Below are positions 6,310 to 13,461 of a stretch of DNA of 20,805 bases, one piece after another. This stretch comes from CAYIBZ01 sp964361795 (GTDB lineage Bacteria > Patescibacteriota > Minisyncoccia > UBA6257 > WO2-44-18), in assembly GCA_964361795.1 (NCBI GenBank), contig CAYIBZ010000008.1:1-20805 (forward strand), given 5' to 3'. Made by a program: the position numbers and the translations under genes. Position 1 is the first letter of the stretch; each line of letters opens with the position of its first letter. The notes beneath the pieces are model-generated. The model was not told the origin of the DNA, made no database searches, and worked only from the letters and a program-made list of their open reading frames with translations.

Positions 6310-6831
6310 ATGATTTTGCGGCCCTCTTTTTTTAATCGTTCCGGCATAAAAGCGGCAAAAGAATTATTGGGTAAATACTTAGTGAGAAAAATTGGCAATA
6401 AAACGATTGTTGCGATGATCACGGAAGTTGAAGTTTATGAAGGGGCTAAAGATCGCGCTTCTCACGCTTATCAAGGGATAACAGAAAGAAACTATCCGAT
6501 GTTTGGAGCAGGAGGACGCTGGTATGTTTATCTTGTTTATGGTTTCCATTGGATGCTGAACATTGTTACTGGCCCAAGAAATTTTCCTGCCGCTATTTTA
6601 ATTCGCGCTGTCCAATTCATCAATGGCCCCGGCCGCTTAACAAAATTTTTTAAGATAGGCAAGAAGTTTAATAATGAAATAGCTAACGCCAAAACCGGAC
6701 TTTGGATAGAAGACAGGGGAATAAAAATTAAAAAATCCAATATCATGGCCAGCTCTCGCGTTGGCGTGGATTACGCCGGCCCGATATGGTCCAAAAAACA
6801 TTTGAGATTCTATCTTGCAACCACTCTGTGA
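6310..6831 (+). CDS. 3-methyladenine DNA glycosylase (AAG/Mpg family)
   Basis: 173 aa from ATG 6310. Starts MILRPSFFNRSGIKAAKELLGKYL, the usual beginning of the family, which favours 6310 over the upstream ATG at 6289. The active-site segment ITEVEVYEGAKDRASHAYQG carries the catalytic glutamate (E41) and the aromatic residue that stacks on the flipped base (Y43). Then ERNYPMFGAGGRWYVYLVYG-FHWMLN, where family members commonly have Cys at the position of the Met after HW. It excises alkylated purines such as 3-methyladenine in base-excision repair. Probably monocistronic. Confidence 0.9.
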   Translation: MILRPSFFNRSGIKAAKELLGKYLVRKIGNKTIVAMITEVEVYEGAKDRASHAYQGITERNYPMFGAGGRWYVYLVYGFHWMLNIVTGPRNFPAAILIRAVQFINGPGRLTKFFKIGKKFNNEIANAKTGLWIEDRGIKIKKSNIMASSRVGVDYAGPIWSKKHLRFYLATTL

Positions 6832-6863
6832 TTACGTGAAAGTTTCGTGTGAAAATTTTATAA

Positions 6864-6899
6864 GTTGCATTTACTATGCATATGCTGGATAATAGCAAC
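6864..6899. repeat. 36-bp palindromic element P1 over the Cas2-like gene's promoter
   Basis: Outer arms GTTGC...GCAAC and a perfect core GCATATGC (6878-6885) are centred on the same point; intermediate positions are only partly symmetric. It has the same length, the same termini and the same core as the perfect palindrome at 7487-7522. It ends two bases before the ATG at 6902 and contains both promoter hexamers. Confidence 0.7.
6865..6893 (+). promoter_or_regulatory. Promoter of the Cas2/PaaX-like gene, inside P1
   Basis: TTGCAT (6865-6870), 17-bp spacer, GATAAT (6888-6893). The -10 ends eight bases before ATG 6902. Both hexamers are within palindrome P1, so a protein bound there would block transcription. 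Confidence 0.65.
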
Positions 6900-6901
6900 C
6901 A

Positions 6902-7480
6902 ATGTCGAAAGGTAAATTTGACGGAAAATTAGTGAAAGAAATTTTATTGGGAATAGCCAGTATAGGTGCTGTTGCCAGCCTTACGGTTCTATTAGCGGCA
7001 GCTCCTGGTTTTGGGGTGGTGGCAAAGGTATTTATAGATTGGTACGAAAAACAAAACAAGTATAGGCGTCATCGGATACGCAAAACTTTTCAGTCATTGA
7101 GAAGGTCTAGATTGATAGAAGAAAAAGAATTTCCCGATGGTACAACTCGCATAGTCCTATCAGAAAATGGGCAGAAAAAGATTCTAAAATATAAATTTGA
7201 TGATTTTCAAATGCGAGATTTCCGGAAATGGGATGGCAAATGGCAATTCATCATTTTCGATCTGCCTAAAAAGTTTATTAGAGAACGAGAGATTTGGCGC
7301 TATAAACTAAAAACTCTTGGATTTTATTTATTGCAAAAAAGTGTTTGGATTTATCCATACCCTTGTCGAGACGAAATAGATTTCATTACAGAATATTTAA
7401 AAATTAGCCCCTATGTTCGTATTGTTGAAGTCAACGATTTTGATGGCAAGGAGGAAGCAAAAAGATTCTTTTTTAATTAA
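6902..7480 (+). CDS. PaaX/Cas2-like protein with hydrophobic N-terminus and winged helix
   Basis: 192 aa in three parts. Residues 10-45 are hydrophobic (LVKEILLGIASIGAVASLTV and onward) and may be a membrane anchor. Residues 53-97 look like a winged helix: RIRKTFQSLRRSRLIEEKEF, then a wing DGTTRIVLSENG. Residues 110-176 form a Cas2-type ferredoxin fold: WDGKWQFIIFDLPKKF, with the conserved Asp (D120) ending strand 1, then LGFYLLQKSVWIYPYP and a final strand YVRIVEV. PaaX-family repressors combine a winged helix with a Cas2-like C-terminus, and such genes are often labelled Cas2 in Patescibacteria. There is no cas1, other cas gene or CRISPR array here, so adaptation is unlikely. The gene is bracketed by two related 36-bp palindromes, which are plausible operators. 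Confidence 0.7.
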   Translation: MSKGKFDGKLVKEILLGIASIGAVASLTVLLAAAPGFGVVAKVFIDWYEKQNKYRRHRIRKTFQSLRRSRLIEEKEFPDGTTRIVLSENGQKKILKYKFDDFQMRDFRKWDGKWQFIIFDLPKKFIREREIWRYKLKTLGFYLLQKSVWIYPYPCRDEIDFITEYLKISPYVRIVEVNDFDGKEEAKRFFFN

Positions 7481-7486
7481 AAAGGA

Positions 7487-7522
7487 GTTGCGTTTTACTC
7501 GCATATGCGAGTAAAACGCAAC
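7487..7522. repeat. 36-bp perfect palindrome P2
   Basis: Reads from GTTGCGTTTTACTC through the core GCATATGC to GAGTAAAACGCAAC and is self-complementary over all 36 bases, with no spacer. It begins six bases after the Cas2-like stop and ends seven bases before a TTGACA (7530-7535) ahead of the lamin-tail operon. No T-run follows, so a cruciform or operator is likelier than a terminator. Confidence 0.9.
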
Positions 7523-7567
7523 CAAGGAATTGACAGAATATTTTAGAACGATAAACTCGGAAGGATC

Positions 7568-8797
7568 ATGAATCTGCTAGTAATTTTGCTTTCCATTATT
7601 GTTGTGGCCATGGGTAGTTACATTGCCCATGATATTTATTTAGTTTCTCAAGAAGTTCCTGTTACCGAGATACCGGTAACACCAACAATGCCAGCGAAGA
7701 AGAAAGCTACCGCCAATATCATCAATAAAATTGATAAATTAGTTGAAGCGCCGGTTATCGCGGAAAAAGTTCCAGAAATAACGCCGAAATCAGCGCCGGA
7801 GCCGATTCCAAAAATTATTGCGAAAGAATGCGTTTTTGAAACTAACCAATCGCCAACGCGGAAAAACTTGATAATCAATGAAGTTGCCTGGATGGGTTCG
7901 GCTAACAGCAGTAACGACGAATGGATAGAGCTTAAAAACAACTCCTATTTAGAAATTGATATTTCTAATTATCAGCTAATTGATAAGGAAGAAAAAATCA
8001 AAGTTAATTTAAGCGGAAAACTTTCTGGCGGCGGATTTTATCTTTTGGAAAGAACTGACGACAATTCTATCCCAAAAGTTGACGCGGATCAGATTTATTC
8101 CGGCGCGCTAGAGAACGCGGGAGAAGGGTTGCGGCTGTTTGACGGAAATTGCAATTTAATTGACGAAGTTTTCGCTTCGCCCGATTGGCCTGCCGGAGAC
8201 AATAATTACAAATGGACAATGGCAAGGGCGGCGGATTTTTCTTGGCATAACGGAGATTACGGAACGCCAAAATCAGAGAATACGCTTGTCGCGAAAGCCA
8301 TTGTATCGGCGTCCAGCGCTCCGGCGCCGCAGTCACAGCCAGCGGCTTCGGAAGCAAGTCCCAACCCTTCATTGAAAATACTTATCAATGAAATCTTTTT
8401 TGACGCCGAAGGCAGTGATTCCGGAAAAGAATTTATTGAGCTTTATAACCCCAACAACGAAACTGTGGACATTTCCAGCTGGTCCATTCAGCACGTTTCT
8501 TCAAGCGGCAGTTTAACAAAGAAAAATTTTGAATCTGGAGACGTAATCAAGCCAAATGGATTTTTCCTAATTTGGCTGGGAAGTGGTTCGGCTGGCTCGC
8601 CGCAAGCGGACATGGTTTGGGCAAGCGGGAGCTTGAATAATACCGCCGCTGCTATCAGTATTAATAATGGGGAATTAGTGAACAGCGTGAGTTATAGCGC
8701 GGACGGCATTTCTGGATTTGTCCCGGGCAAGAGCATTGAACGTCAGAGTGATTTTAAATCCGCCGTAGTTCCCAATCCGCAAAATTCACAATCATGA
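7568..8797 (+). CDS. Surface protein with two lamin-tail (LTD) domains
   Basis: 409 aa. An N-terminal membrane helix (about 3-20) anchors the protein, followed by a Pro/Lys-rich stalk (30-98). LTD domain 1 runs about 100-233, opening LIINEVAWMGSANSSNDEWI; LTD domain 2 runs about 270-400, opening ILINEIFFDAEGSDSGKEFI, after an Ala/Pro/Ser linker. Both have the family's INEI/V start, the EWIEL/EFIEL strand and a later IDxSxW/Y-type strand. Lamin-tail domains are immunoglobulin-like folds common on Patescibacteria surfaces and are thought to bind proteins or polymers; the ligand is not known. GGAAGG four bases before the ATG is a possible ribosome-binding site. It overlaps the cyclophilin gene by ATGA, so the two are co-translated. 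Confidence 0.85.
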   Translation: MNLLVILLSIIVVAMGSYIAHDIYLVSQEVPVTEIPVTPTMPAKKKATANIINKIDKLVEAPVIAEKVPEITPKSAPEPIPKIIAKECVFETNQSPTRKNLIINEVAWMGSANSSNDEWIELKNNSYLEIDISNYQLIDKEEKIKVNLSGKLSGGGFYLLERTDDNSIPKVDADQIYSGALENAGEGLRLFDGNCNLIDEVFASPDWPAGDNNYKWTMARAADFSWHNGDYGTPKSENTLVAKAIVSASSAPAPQSQPAASEASPNPSLKILINEIFFDAEGSDSGKEFIELYNPNNETVDISSWSIQHVSSSGSLTKKNFESGDVIKPNGFFLIWLGSGSAGSPQADMVWASGSLNNTAAAISINNGELVNSVSYSADGISGFVPGKSIERQSDFKSAVVPNPQNSQS

Positions 8798-9351
8798 GAA
8801 ATTTAATTTTATTACTCCTAATTCCAGCGGCGCTCGCGGGACTCGGATTTTACTTAATTATGCCAAAAGACAAACAGATTAATCAGCAATATGCCGTCAT
8901 TGAAACAAACTACGGCAGTTTCAAATTTAAATTTTACGCTGATGACGCGCCAAAAACCGTTAACAATTTTACGACCCTAGCGCAAAAAGGATATTATGAC
9001 GGCCTGACATTTCATCGCATTATCTCCGGTTTTATGATTCAAGGCGGAGATCCCAGCGGCAATGGAACCGGCGGCCCCGGATATAAATTTGAAGACGAGT
9101 TAAATCCGGCGGCACAATCTTACCGAGACGGGTATAAAAAAGGCGTTGTCGCGATGGCCAATTCCGGGCCCGATACTAATGGCAGCCAGTTTTTCGTGAT
9201 GCTGGCAGACTATCCTTTGCCGAACAACTACACTATTTTTGGCAAGGTAATTGAAGGGCAGGAAGTGGTGGATAAAATTGGTTTGGTTAAAACCGGAGCC
9301 AACGATCGTCCGCTAGAGCCGGTGATTATGAAAAAAGTGGCCATTGAGTAA
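8794..9351 (+). CDS. Membrane-anchored cyclophilin peptidyl-prolyl isomerase
   Basis: 185 aa. A hydrophobic N-terminus (residues 3-22) with no lipobox Cys suggests an uncleaved anchor that puts the catalytic domain outside the membrane. The domain (33-185) has the cyclophilin motifs FHRIISGFMIQGGDPSGNGT (catalytic R75) and NGSQFFVMLAD, then YTIFGKVIEGQEVVDKI. It catalyses cis-trans isomerisation of X-Pro bonds. Its place after a Pro-rich lamin-tail surface protein, with a four-base overlap, fits a folding helper for exported proteins; that link is inference. Confidence 0.92.
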   Translation: MRNLILLLLIPAALAGLGFYLIMPKDKQINQQYAVIETNYGSFKFKFYADDAPKTVNNFTTLAQKGYYDGLTFHRIISGFMIQGGDPSGNGTGGPGYKFEDELNPAAQSYRDGYKKGVVAMANSGPDTNGSQFFVMLADYPLPNNYTIFGKVIEGQEVVDKIGLVKTGANDRPLEPVIMKKVAIE

Positions 9352-9866
9352 TGGTTGTCATACTGCACAATATTAGAAGCCTTCATAATGTCGGATCAAT
9401 TTTCCGAACAGCTGACGCAGCTGGCGTTGGAAAATTATATCTTTGCGGCATTACGCCAGAGCCAATAGACCGTTTTGGAAAAATCCGTCCGCAACTAGAA
9501 AAAGTTTCGCTTGGCGCGGAAAAAACAGTGCCCTGGGCTAGGTGTGGCTCTACAGATTCGACAGACTCACTACGCGCAAGCTCACCACAGGCCACCCTGA
9601 AGTTGATTGACTGGTTAAAAAAAGAAGGCTACAAAATTTTCGCCATCGAACAGTCCAAAAAATCGATTCCCTATTACAAAACTGCTATCACGCGTGATAG
9701 CAAGGTGGCTTTGGTTTTAGGTAATGAGATTAAAGGTCTTTCACAATCAATTTTGAAGAAGTGTGATAAAATTTTAGAAATCCCGATGCGTGGCAGAAAA
9801 GAGTCGCTTAACGTGGCAGTAGCTTTTGGAATCATAGTTTTCCGGCTTATCCATCCATCCCGTTAG
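9351..9866 (+). CDS. SpoU/TrmH-family RNA 2'-O-methyltransferase
   Basis: 171 aa, a minimal SPOUT methyltransferase. Motif 1 NIRSLHNVGSIFRTADAAG (N13, R19), motif 2 LVLGNEIKGL (121-130) and motif 3 IPMRGRKESLNVAVAFGI form the trefoil knot that binds S-adenosylmethionine. It probably 2'-O-methylates a tRNA or rRNA ribose; the substrate cannot be told. The start overlaps the cyclophilin stop by one base. Residues 63-80 (ARCGSTDSTDSLRASSPQ) are an extra low-complexity segment whose DNA looks like an inserted repeat, and the last residues PSR-stop come from another repeat (CCATCCCGTTAG). Both sit away from the knot, so the enzyme may still be active. Confidence 0.88.
   Translation: MVVILHNIRSLHNVGSIFRTADAAGVGKLYLCGITPEPIDRFGKIRPQLEKVSLGAEKTVPWARCGSTDSTDSLRASSPQATLKLIDWLKKEGYKIFAIEQSKKSIPYYKTAITRDSKVALVLGNEIKGLSQSILKKCDKILEIPMRGRKESLNVAVAFGIIVFRLIHPSR
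9537..9593 (+). repeat. REP-like insertion within the methyltransferase gene
   Basis: The stretch includes AGATTCGACAGACTCACTAC and GCAAGCTCACCACAGG, with GTGGC/GCCAC able to pair across it. On the minus strand it reads TGGTGAGCTTG and TCTGTCGAATC, like the dispersed GAGCTTGTCGAA-type repeats of many bacterial genomes. It is in frame and lies between two conserved parts of the protein. Confidence 0.5.
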
Positions 9867-9977
9867 AGACATCTATACATGATTATTATTAAAGACATAA
9901 TTAAAAAGATTAAAACATCGATGCAATATAATCGGCTGGTTTACAGTCATCTATCGATGACCTGTCTCTAACGGGAT
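9857..9977. repeat. 121-bp MITE-like element with 15-bp inverted ends
   Basis: ATCCCGTTAGAGACA (9857-9871) and its exact complement TGTCTCTAACGGGAT (9963-9977) enclose 91 AT-rich bases with no convincing gene. CCATCC occurs on both outer sides (9851-9856 and 9978-9983) and could be a target-site duplication, though the right copy is part of another partial repeat. The left end supplies the stop codon of the methyltransferase gene. Confidence 0.6.
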
Positions 9978-9990
9978 CCATCCCGTTAGA
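9967..9990. repeat. CTAACGGGAT hairpin
   Basis: TCTAACGGGAT and ATCCCGTTAGA separated by CC form an 11-bp stem. It is made of the right end of the 121-bp element plus a further half-copy. Confidence 0.8.
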
Positions 9991-10051
9991 AATGGCGATC
10001 AATGCGGCCGACACTGCCCAATGAATATAAATAAAAAATTATAAGTTCTAC

Positions 10052-10065
10052 TTCTAACGGGATCC
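10052..10065 (-). repeat. Further copy of the CCCGTTAGA repeat, next to the DUF192 start
   Basis: TTCTAACGGGATCC directly precedes ATG 10066. Its GGGA is near ribosome-binding position, so the repeat may serve as the translation signal. Confidence 0.7.
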
Positions 10066-10515
10066 ATGAAAAAAATATTGCTTAGCTTTTTTCTTTTTAT
10101 CGTTTTTGCGGCCGTCGCGGTAATTTTCTTAGCGACTAAAAAGAACGAACAATCGCCGATTCGCGAAATTATAATCGGCGGCCATATTTTCCAAGTTGAA
10201 ATTGCCGATGATGTTTTTAGCCGTTCGCAAGGTCTTTCTAATCGGGAAAGTTTGGAACCGGATCGCGGAATGCTGTTTATTTTTGAGCAACCGGCGTCAC
10301 AGAGCTTTTGGATGAAAAATATGAAATTTCCGCTAGATATTATTTGGATTAAAAATGGCAAGATAATTGGTTTGGAAAAAAATGTCCCTCCGGACGCCAG
10401 CCCAATGCCAAGAGTTTATCCTTCGCCAAGCCAAGTTGATCAGGTACTGGAAATAAATGCCGGCAAGGCGGATGACTTAAATATGGAAATTGGAGAAATG
10501 GTAACATTAAAATAA
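10066..10515 (+). CDS. DUF192 protein, membrane-anchored
   Basis: 149 aa. An N-terminal helix (about 3-24) anchors an external DUF192 domain (about 36-149). Family landmarks are visible: VEIADDVFSRSQGLSNRESL, DRGMLFIFEQP, the invariant FWMKNMKFPLDIIWI, and VLEINAGKADDLNMEIGEMV. The family (PF02643) is widespread and exported, with unestablished biochemical function. The start is set by the hydrophobic leader and by the repeat that abuts it. Its stop overlaps the start of the transporter gene by one base, so the two form an operon. Confidence 0.88.
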   Translation: MKKILLSFFLFIVFAAVAVIFLATKKNEQSPIREIIIGGHIFQVEIADDVFSRSQGLSNRESLEPDRGMLFIFEQPASQSFWMKNMKFPLDIIWIKNGKIIGLEKNVPPDASPMPRVYPSPSQVDQVLEINAGKADDLNMEIGEMVTLK

Positions 10516-11705
10516 TGCGCAGAATCTTCGGTCTCGTTCCCAATGTTTTCTTTCTTGGATTAGTAAGCCTTTTTAACGATTTCTCTTCGGAAATGGTCTA
10601 TTCCGTCATGCCGGCTTTTCTAACCGTTGTTTTAGGCGCGCCGCCTGTATTCGTTGGGTTCATTGAAGGATTCGCGGACGCTCTCGCGAGTTTTTTAAAA
10701 ATTTTTGCGGGCTGGTTTTCGGATCGCATTGGCAAGCGGAAAATTTTATCCGTGATCGGCTACAGTTTATCCACAGCGACGCGCTACGCGCTTTCATTGG
10801 TTGCGAATTTTTGGCACGTTTTCGCGTTGCGCGCGATTGATCGGGTGGGGAAAGGGTTTCGGGATTCGCCGCGCGACGCTCTTATTTCCGAATCGGTGGA
10901 ACGAAGCGAAGTTGGGCGGTCATTCGGCTATCATCGGGCCATGGATACTATTGGCGGCGCATTGGGGCCTCTCGCCGCCGTAATTTTATTGCCGCTTCTT
11001 GCCTATAATTATCGTTTGCTTTTTTTCATGGGGTTTCTGTTTGGAATTTTAGCGGTGCTCGCATTTGTGTTCGTGCGCGACATTCCGCGCGATCCCGAAA
11101 AACCGCTCAGGAAAATTCCTTTTACATTTTCTCTGAAAGAATTTAGCGCCAGTTTCAAATTTTATATTCTGGCTGTTTTTCTCTTTGGTTTAGGTTTTTT
11201 GCCTCTTGGGCTTGTGCTGTTACAATCTCCCATAATTGGTTTGGAAGCGATTTCTATTCCGGTTATGTATTTTATCTATAGTTTATCTTTTGTAATTTTT
11301 GCTATTCCTTTTGGCCGGCTATCCGACAAAATTGGCGAAGAAAAAGTTTTAATGCTGGGGTTTCTTTTCGCTATAATCGGATATTCAGCGCTTATTTTTT
11401 TCAATAATCCTATTGGCGTTTTTTTCTCTTTTATAATTTTTGGTGTTTATTCGGCAATGACCGACGGAGTAGAGCGGGCGCTGGCCAGTAAATTAGTAAT
11501 GAGTGAACAATTAGCCAGTGGCCAAGGTTTTCTCAACGCCGCGGTGGGCATCTCTTCTCTTTTGGCGGGTCTAATCGGCGGTTCTCTTTGGACATTTTTT
11601 GGTCCCGCACCAGCGTTTATTTACAGCATCGTTACTATGAGTATTGGACTTCTCTTTTTTCTACTTTATAATAAAAGATATGGCCTCGGGAAAACCAAAA
11701 TTTAA
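10515..11705 (+). CDS. Major facilitator superfamily transporter
   Basis: 396 aa with about 12 membrane helices. The loop between helices 2 and 3 has the MFS signature GWFSDRIGKRK, repeated in the second half as GRLSDKIGEEK. Also notable are NDFSSEMVYSVMPAFL in helix 1 and AIDRVGKGFRDSPRDALISE after helix 4, a motif I associate with a widespread uncharacterised MFS group. The substrate cannot be inferred, and export of a small molecule is only a guess. The C-terminal codons contain a complete promoter for the next gene, whose coding region starts inside this one. Confidence 0.88.
   Translation: MRRIFGLVPNVFFLGLVSLFNDFSSEMVYSVMPAFLTVVLGAPPVFVGFIEGFADALASFLKIFAGWFSDRIGKRKILSVIGYSLSTATRYALSLVANFWHVFALRAIDRVGKGFRDSPRDALISESVERSEVGRSFGYHRAMDTIGGALGPLAAVILLPLLAYNYRLLFFMGFLFGILAVLAFVFVRDIPRDPEKPLRKIPFTFSLKEFSASFKFYILAVFLFGLGFLPLGLVLLQSPIIGLEAISIPVMYFIYSLSFVIFAIPFGRLSDKIGEEKVLMLGFLFAIIGYSALIFFNNPIGVFFSFIIFGVYSAMTDGVERALASKLVMSEQLASGQGFLNAAVGISSLLAGLIGGSLWTFFGPAPAFIYSIVTMSIGLLFFLLYNKRYGLGKTKI
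11644..11672 (+). promoter_or_regulatory. Promoter inside the MFS gene for the coiled-coil gene and GAPDH
   Basis: TTGGAC (11644-11649), 17-bp spacer, TATAAT (11667-11672). The -10 ends seven bases before ATG 11680, predicting a leaderless transcript that would also carry GAPDH. Confidence 0.65.
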
Positions 11706-11946
11706 ATCATTAACTGAAGGAAATCTGGGAGTTATTTTGGAAGATATTCAATCAAAGTTTGAACAAGTCTTAGGGGGGCACGCGGCTTTAGATAAGAAGT
11801 TTGATGAAAAGATTGATGATTTGGCCAATGGATTTTCAGATTTTAGAAAAGAGACGCGCGCAAACTTTAAAGCAGTTTTTGACTATCTTTCCCGTATTAA
11901 AGAAGTCGCGCAAATAAAATTAGTAATGCAAAAATGGCAAAGATAG
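11680..11946 (+). CDS. Small coiled-coil protein, unknown function
   Basis: From ATG 11680 the product is 88 aa. Residues about 8-70 have heptad-like hydrophobic spacing (LTEGNLGVILEDIQSKFEQV, later FDEKIDDLANGFSDFRKETR), typical of a short coiled coil. No enzyme motif is visible. A longer frame from 11644 would overlap the promoter, whereas 11680 sits seven bases after a TATAAT; hence the start chosen. It overlaps the MFS gene by 26 bases and GAPDH by 13 bases in different frames, so it is probably co-transcribed with GAPDH. Function unknown. Confidence 0.65.
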   Translation: MASGKPKFKSLTEGNLGVILEDIQSKFEQVLGGHAALDKKFDEKIDDLANGFSDFRKETRANFKAVFDYLSRIKEVAQIKLVMQKWQR

Positions 11947-12962
11947 CTATAAATGGTTTTGGGAGAATCGGTCGGTTGTTTTTCCGGCAGGCTTTTGGCA
12001 GAAAAGGATTGGATATCGTCGCAATAAACGATCTTGGCGATATAGAGAATCTTGCTTATCTTTTGAAATACGATTCAGTTTACCGAACCTATGACAAAGA
12101 AGTTGCCAGCGACAAAGAAAATGGTCTTCTGATCGTTGATGGCAAGAAAATAAAAGTTCTCCAAGAAAAAGAGCTGGCGAAACTTCCATGGAAAGATTTA
12201 AAAATTGACGTAGCGGTGGAATCAACTGGCGCTTTTGAATCTTTTGAGAAGGCATCTGTCCACGTGACTGCCGCGGGCGCAAAAAGAGTGGTCATTTCCG
12301 CGCCGGCAAAAGATGCAGATGGCGTTGCCGGCGGCAGAACTATTTTGCTTGGGGTGAACGAGGAAGATTTTAAAACCTGCAAAGTTTCTTCAAACGGTTC
12401 TTGCACAACTAACGCCACTCATCCTGTTGTGGCGGTTTTGTCGGAAAATCCCGGCATCGCAAAGGCTTTTTTGGCTACCGTTCATGGTTATACTGCCACT
12501 CAAAACTTAGTTGACGGGCCGACAAAAGGACAAGATTATCGCCGCGGCCGGGCGGCGGCGGTGAATATCTCGCCATCATTTACCGGGGCCGCGATTTCTG
12601 TTACTCGTCCGTTGCCGGAGCTGGCGGGGAAATTTGACGGGCTTGCTTACCGTGTGCCGATCGCAACTGGTTCGCTCGCCGACATTACTTTTGTTACTAA
12701 AAGAAAAACGTCTGCGGAAGAAATCAATAAGATTTTGACCGACGCGGCCAACTCTGAACGTTGGAAAGGAATTTTGGAAGTTACCAACGATCAGATCGTT
12801 TCCTCCGATATTATCGGCATGCCTCAAGCGGCATTAGTAGATCTGCAATACACCAAAGTTATTGATGGAGATTTGGTAAAAGTTTTGTCTTGGTACGACA
12901 ACGAATGGGGGTACGTGACGACATTAGTTGAACATGTGATTAAGGCCGCTGCTACACTATGA
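11934..12962 (+). CDS. gap: Glyceraldehyde-3-phosphate dehydrogenase
   Basis: 342 aa. N-terminal NAD site INGFGRIGRLFFR with N32-D33 binding the ribose (NAD-type). Catalytic SSNGSCTTN with C157 and H184 (VHGYTATQ); the common sequence is SNASCTTN, so Ala is Gly here. The phosphate-binding segment is RRGRAAAVNISPS and the C-terminus has SWYDNEWGYVTTLVEHV. It oxidises and phosphorylates glyceraldehyde 3-phosphate in the cytoplasm and links the pentose-phosphate and aldolase genes downstream to lower glycolysis. It starts inside the coiled-coil gene and is likely driven by the promoter at 11644-11672. Confidence 0.96.
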   Translation: MAKIAINGFGRIGRLFFRQAFGRKGLDIVAINDLGDIENLAYLLKYDSVYRTYDKEVASDKENGLLIVDGKKIKVLQEKELAKLPWKDLKIDVAVESTGAFESFEKASVHVTAAGAKRVVISAPAKDADGVAGGRTILLGVNEEDFKTCKVSSNGSCTTNATHPVVAVLSENPGIAKAFLATVHGYTATQNLVDGPTKGQDYRRGRAAAVNISPSFTGAAISVTRPLPELAGKFDGLAYRVPIATGSLADITFVTKRKTSAEEINKILTDAANSERWKGILEVTNDQIVSSDIIGMPQAALVDLQYTKVIDGDLVKVLSWYDNEWGYVTTLVEHVIKAAATL

Positions 12963-12996
12963 GATTAACTTGGAAAAACAAACACCCCATTAGATT

Positions 12997-13024
12997 TTGA
13001 CGGGCAATAAGCGGGCATGATAAT
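12997..13024 (+). promoter_or_regulatory. Promoter of the toxin-antitoxin pair
   Basis: TTGACG (12997-13002), 16-bp spacer, GATAAT (13019-13024), ending eight bases before ATG 13033; predicts a leaderless antitoxin mRNA. Confidence 0.65.
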
Positions 13025-13032
13025 ATAAAAAT

Positions 13033-13209
13033 ATGACTACCGTAACCGTTCCCAGAAAAGAATATCTCCGACTGAAAAATCTCGAAGTGCGTTTCGGGAA
13101 GCTTTTGGATTATCTTGAAAGTGTGTTAGAAACGAAACAAGCCCGCAAGGAAATAGCGCAGAAAAAAGTGATTTCTCAAGAAAAGCTGTTCAAGAAGCTA
13201 GGGCTTTAA
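13033..13209 (+). CDS. Antitoxin of a ParE/RelE-type pair
   Basis: A 58-aa protein. It starts MTTVTVPRKEYLRLKNLEVR, followed by a helical, charged region ending QEKLFKKLGL. The TVTVPRKEY start resembles a short DNA-binding strand of small antitoxins, and the lysine-rich helical tail would wrap the toxin. The assignment rests mainly on position: its stop shares one base with the start of a RelE/ParE-like toxin gene, the classic antitoxin-first arrangement, and it has its own promoter. Such antitoxins usually repress their own operon; no obvious operator palindrome was seen. Confidence 0.7.
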   Translation: MTTVTVPRKEYLRLKNLEVRFGKLLDYLESVLETKQARKEIAQKKVISQEKLFKKLGL

Positions 13210-13460
13210 TGGAGATTTTGTATACCCACAAAGCCGTCAAACAGCTCGAGTCATTACCAAAAGAAATACAAAAGCGCATCGCAGAGAAGATGCGCTTTTA
13301 TGCTAATCAAAACGATCCCCTAGAATTTGCGGAGCCACTTACTGATTATCGAATGGGTGAATATCGTTTTAGAGTAGGAAAGTATCGGCTTAATTTCGAC
13401 GTCAAAGATGGTGAGATTTATATTCTTAAAGTAAAATTAAGAGATAAGGCATATGATTAA
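13209..13460 (+). CDS. RelE/ParE-superfamily toxin
   Basis: 83 aa, the usual length. Begins MEILYTHKAVKQLESLPKEI, the canonical strand and helix of the RelE/ParE fold, then LEFAEPLTDYRMGEYRFRVGKYRLNFDV and the closing strand EIYILKVKLRDKAYD. The basic strand residues (YRFRVGKYR) are where RelE-type ribosome-dependent mRNA interferases hold RNA. ParE-type gyrase inhibitors share the fold, so the target is uncertain. Translationally coupled to the antitoxin. Its end overlaps a possible upstream start of rpiB. Confidence 0.85.
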   Translation: MEILYTHKAVKQLESLPKEIQKRIAEKMRFYANQNDPLEFAEPLTDYRMGEYRFRVGKYRLNFDVKDGEIYILKVKLRDKAYD

Positions 13461-13461
13461 T

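Noticed and set aside
6902..7480. True CRISPR adaptation Cas2
   Set aside because: The protein has a winged helix and hydrophobic N-terminus as in PaaX-like proteins, and no cas1 or array is nearby. The two 36-bp elements are palindromes, not a spacer-separated array.
7487..7522. Rho-independent terminator of the Cas2-like gene
   Set aside because: The palindrome is long enough but has no loop and no T-run on either side.
9880..9972. 30-residue open frame inside the 121-bp element
   Set aside because: Short, AT-driven composition, stop formed by the repeat end, no recognisable feature.
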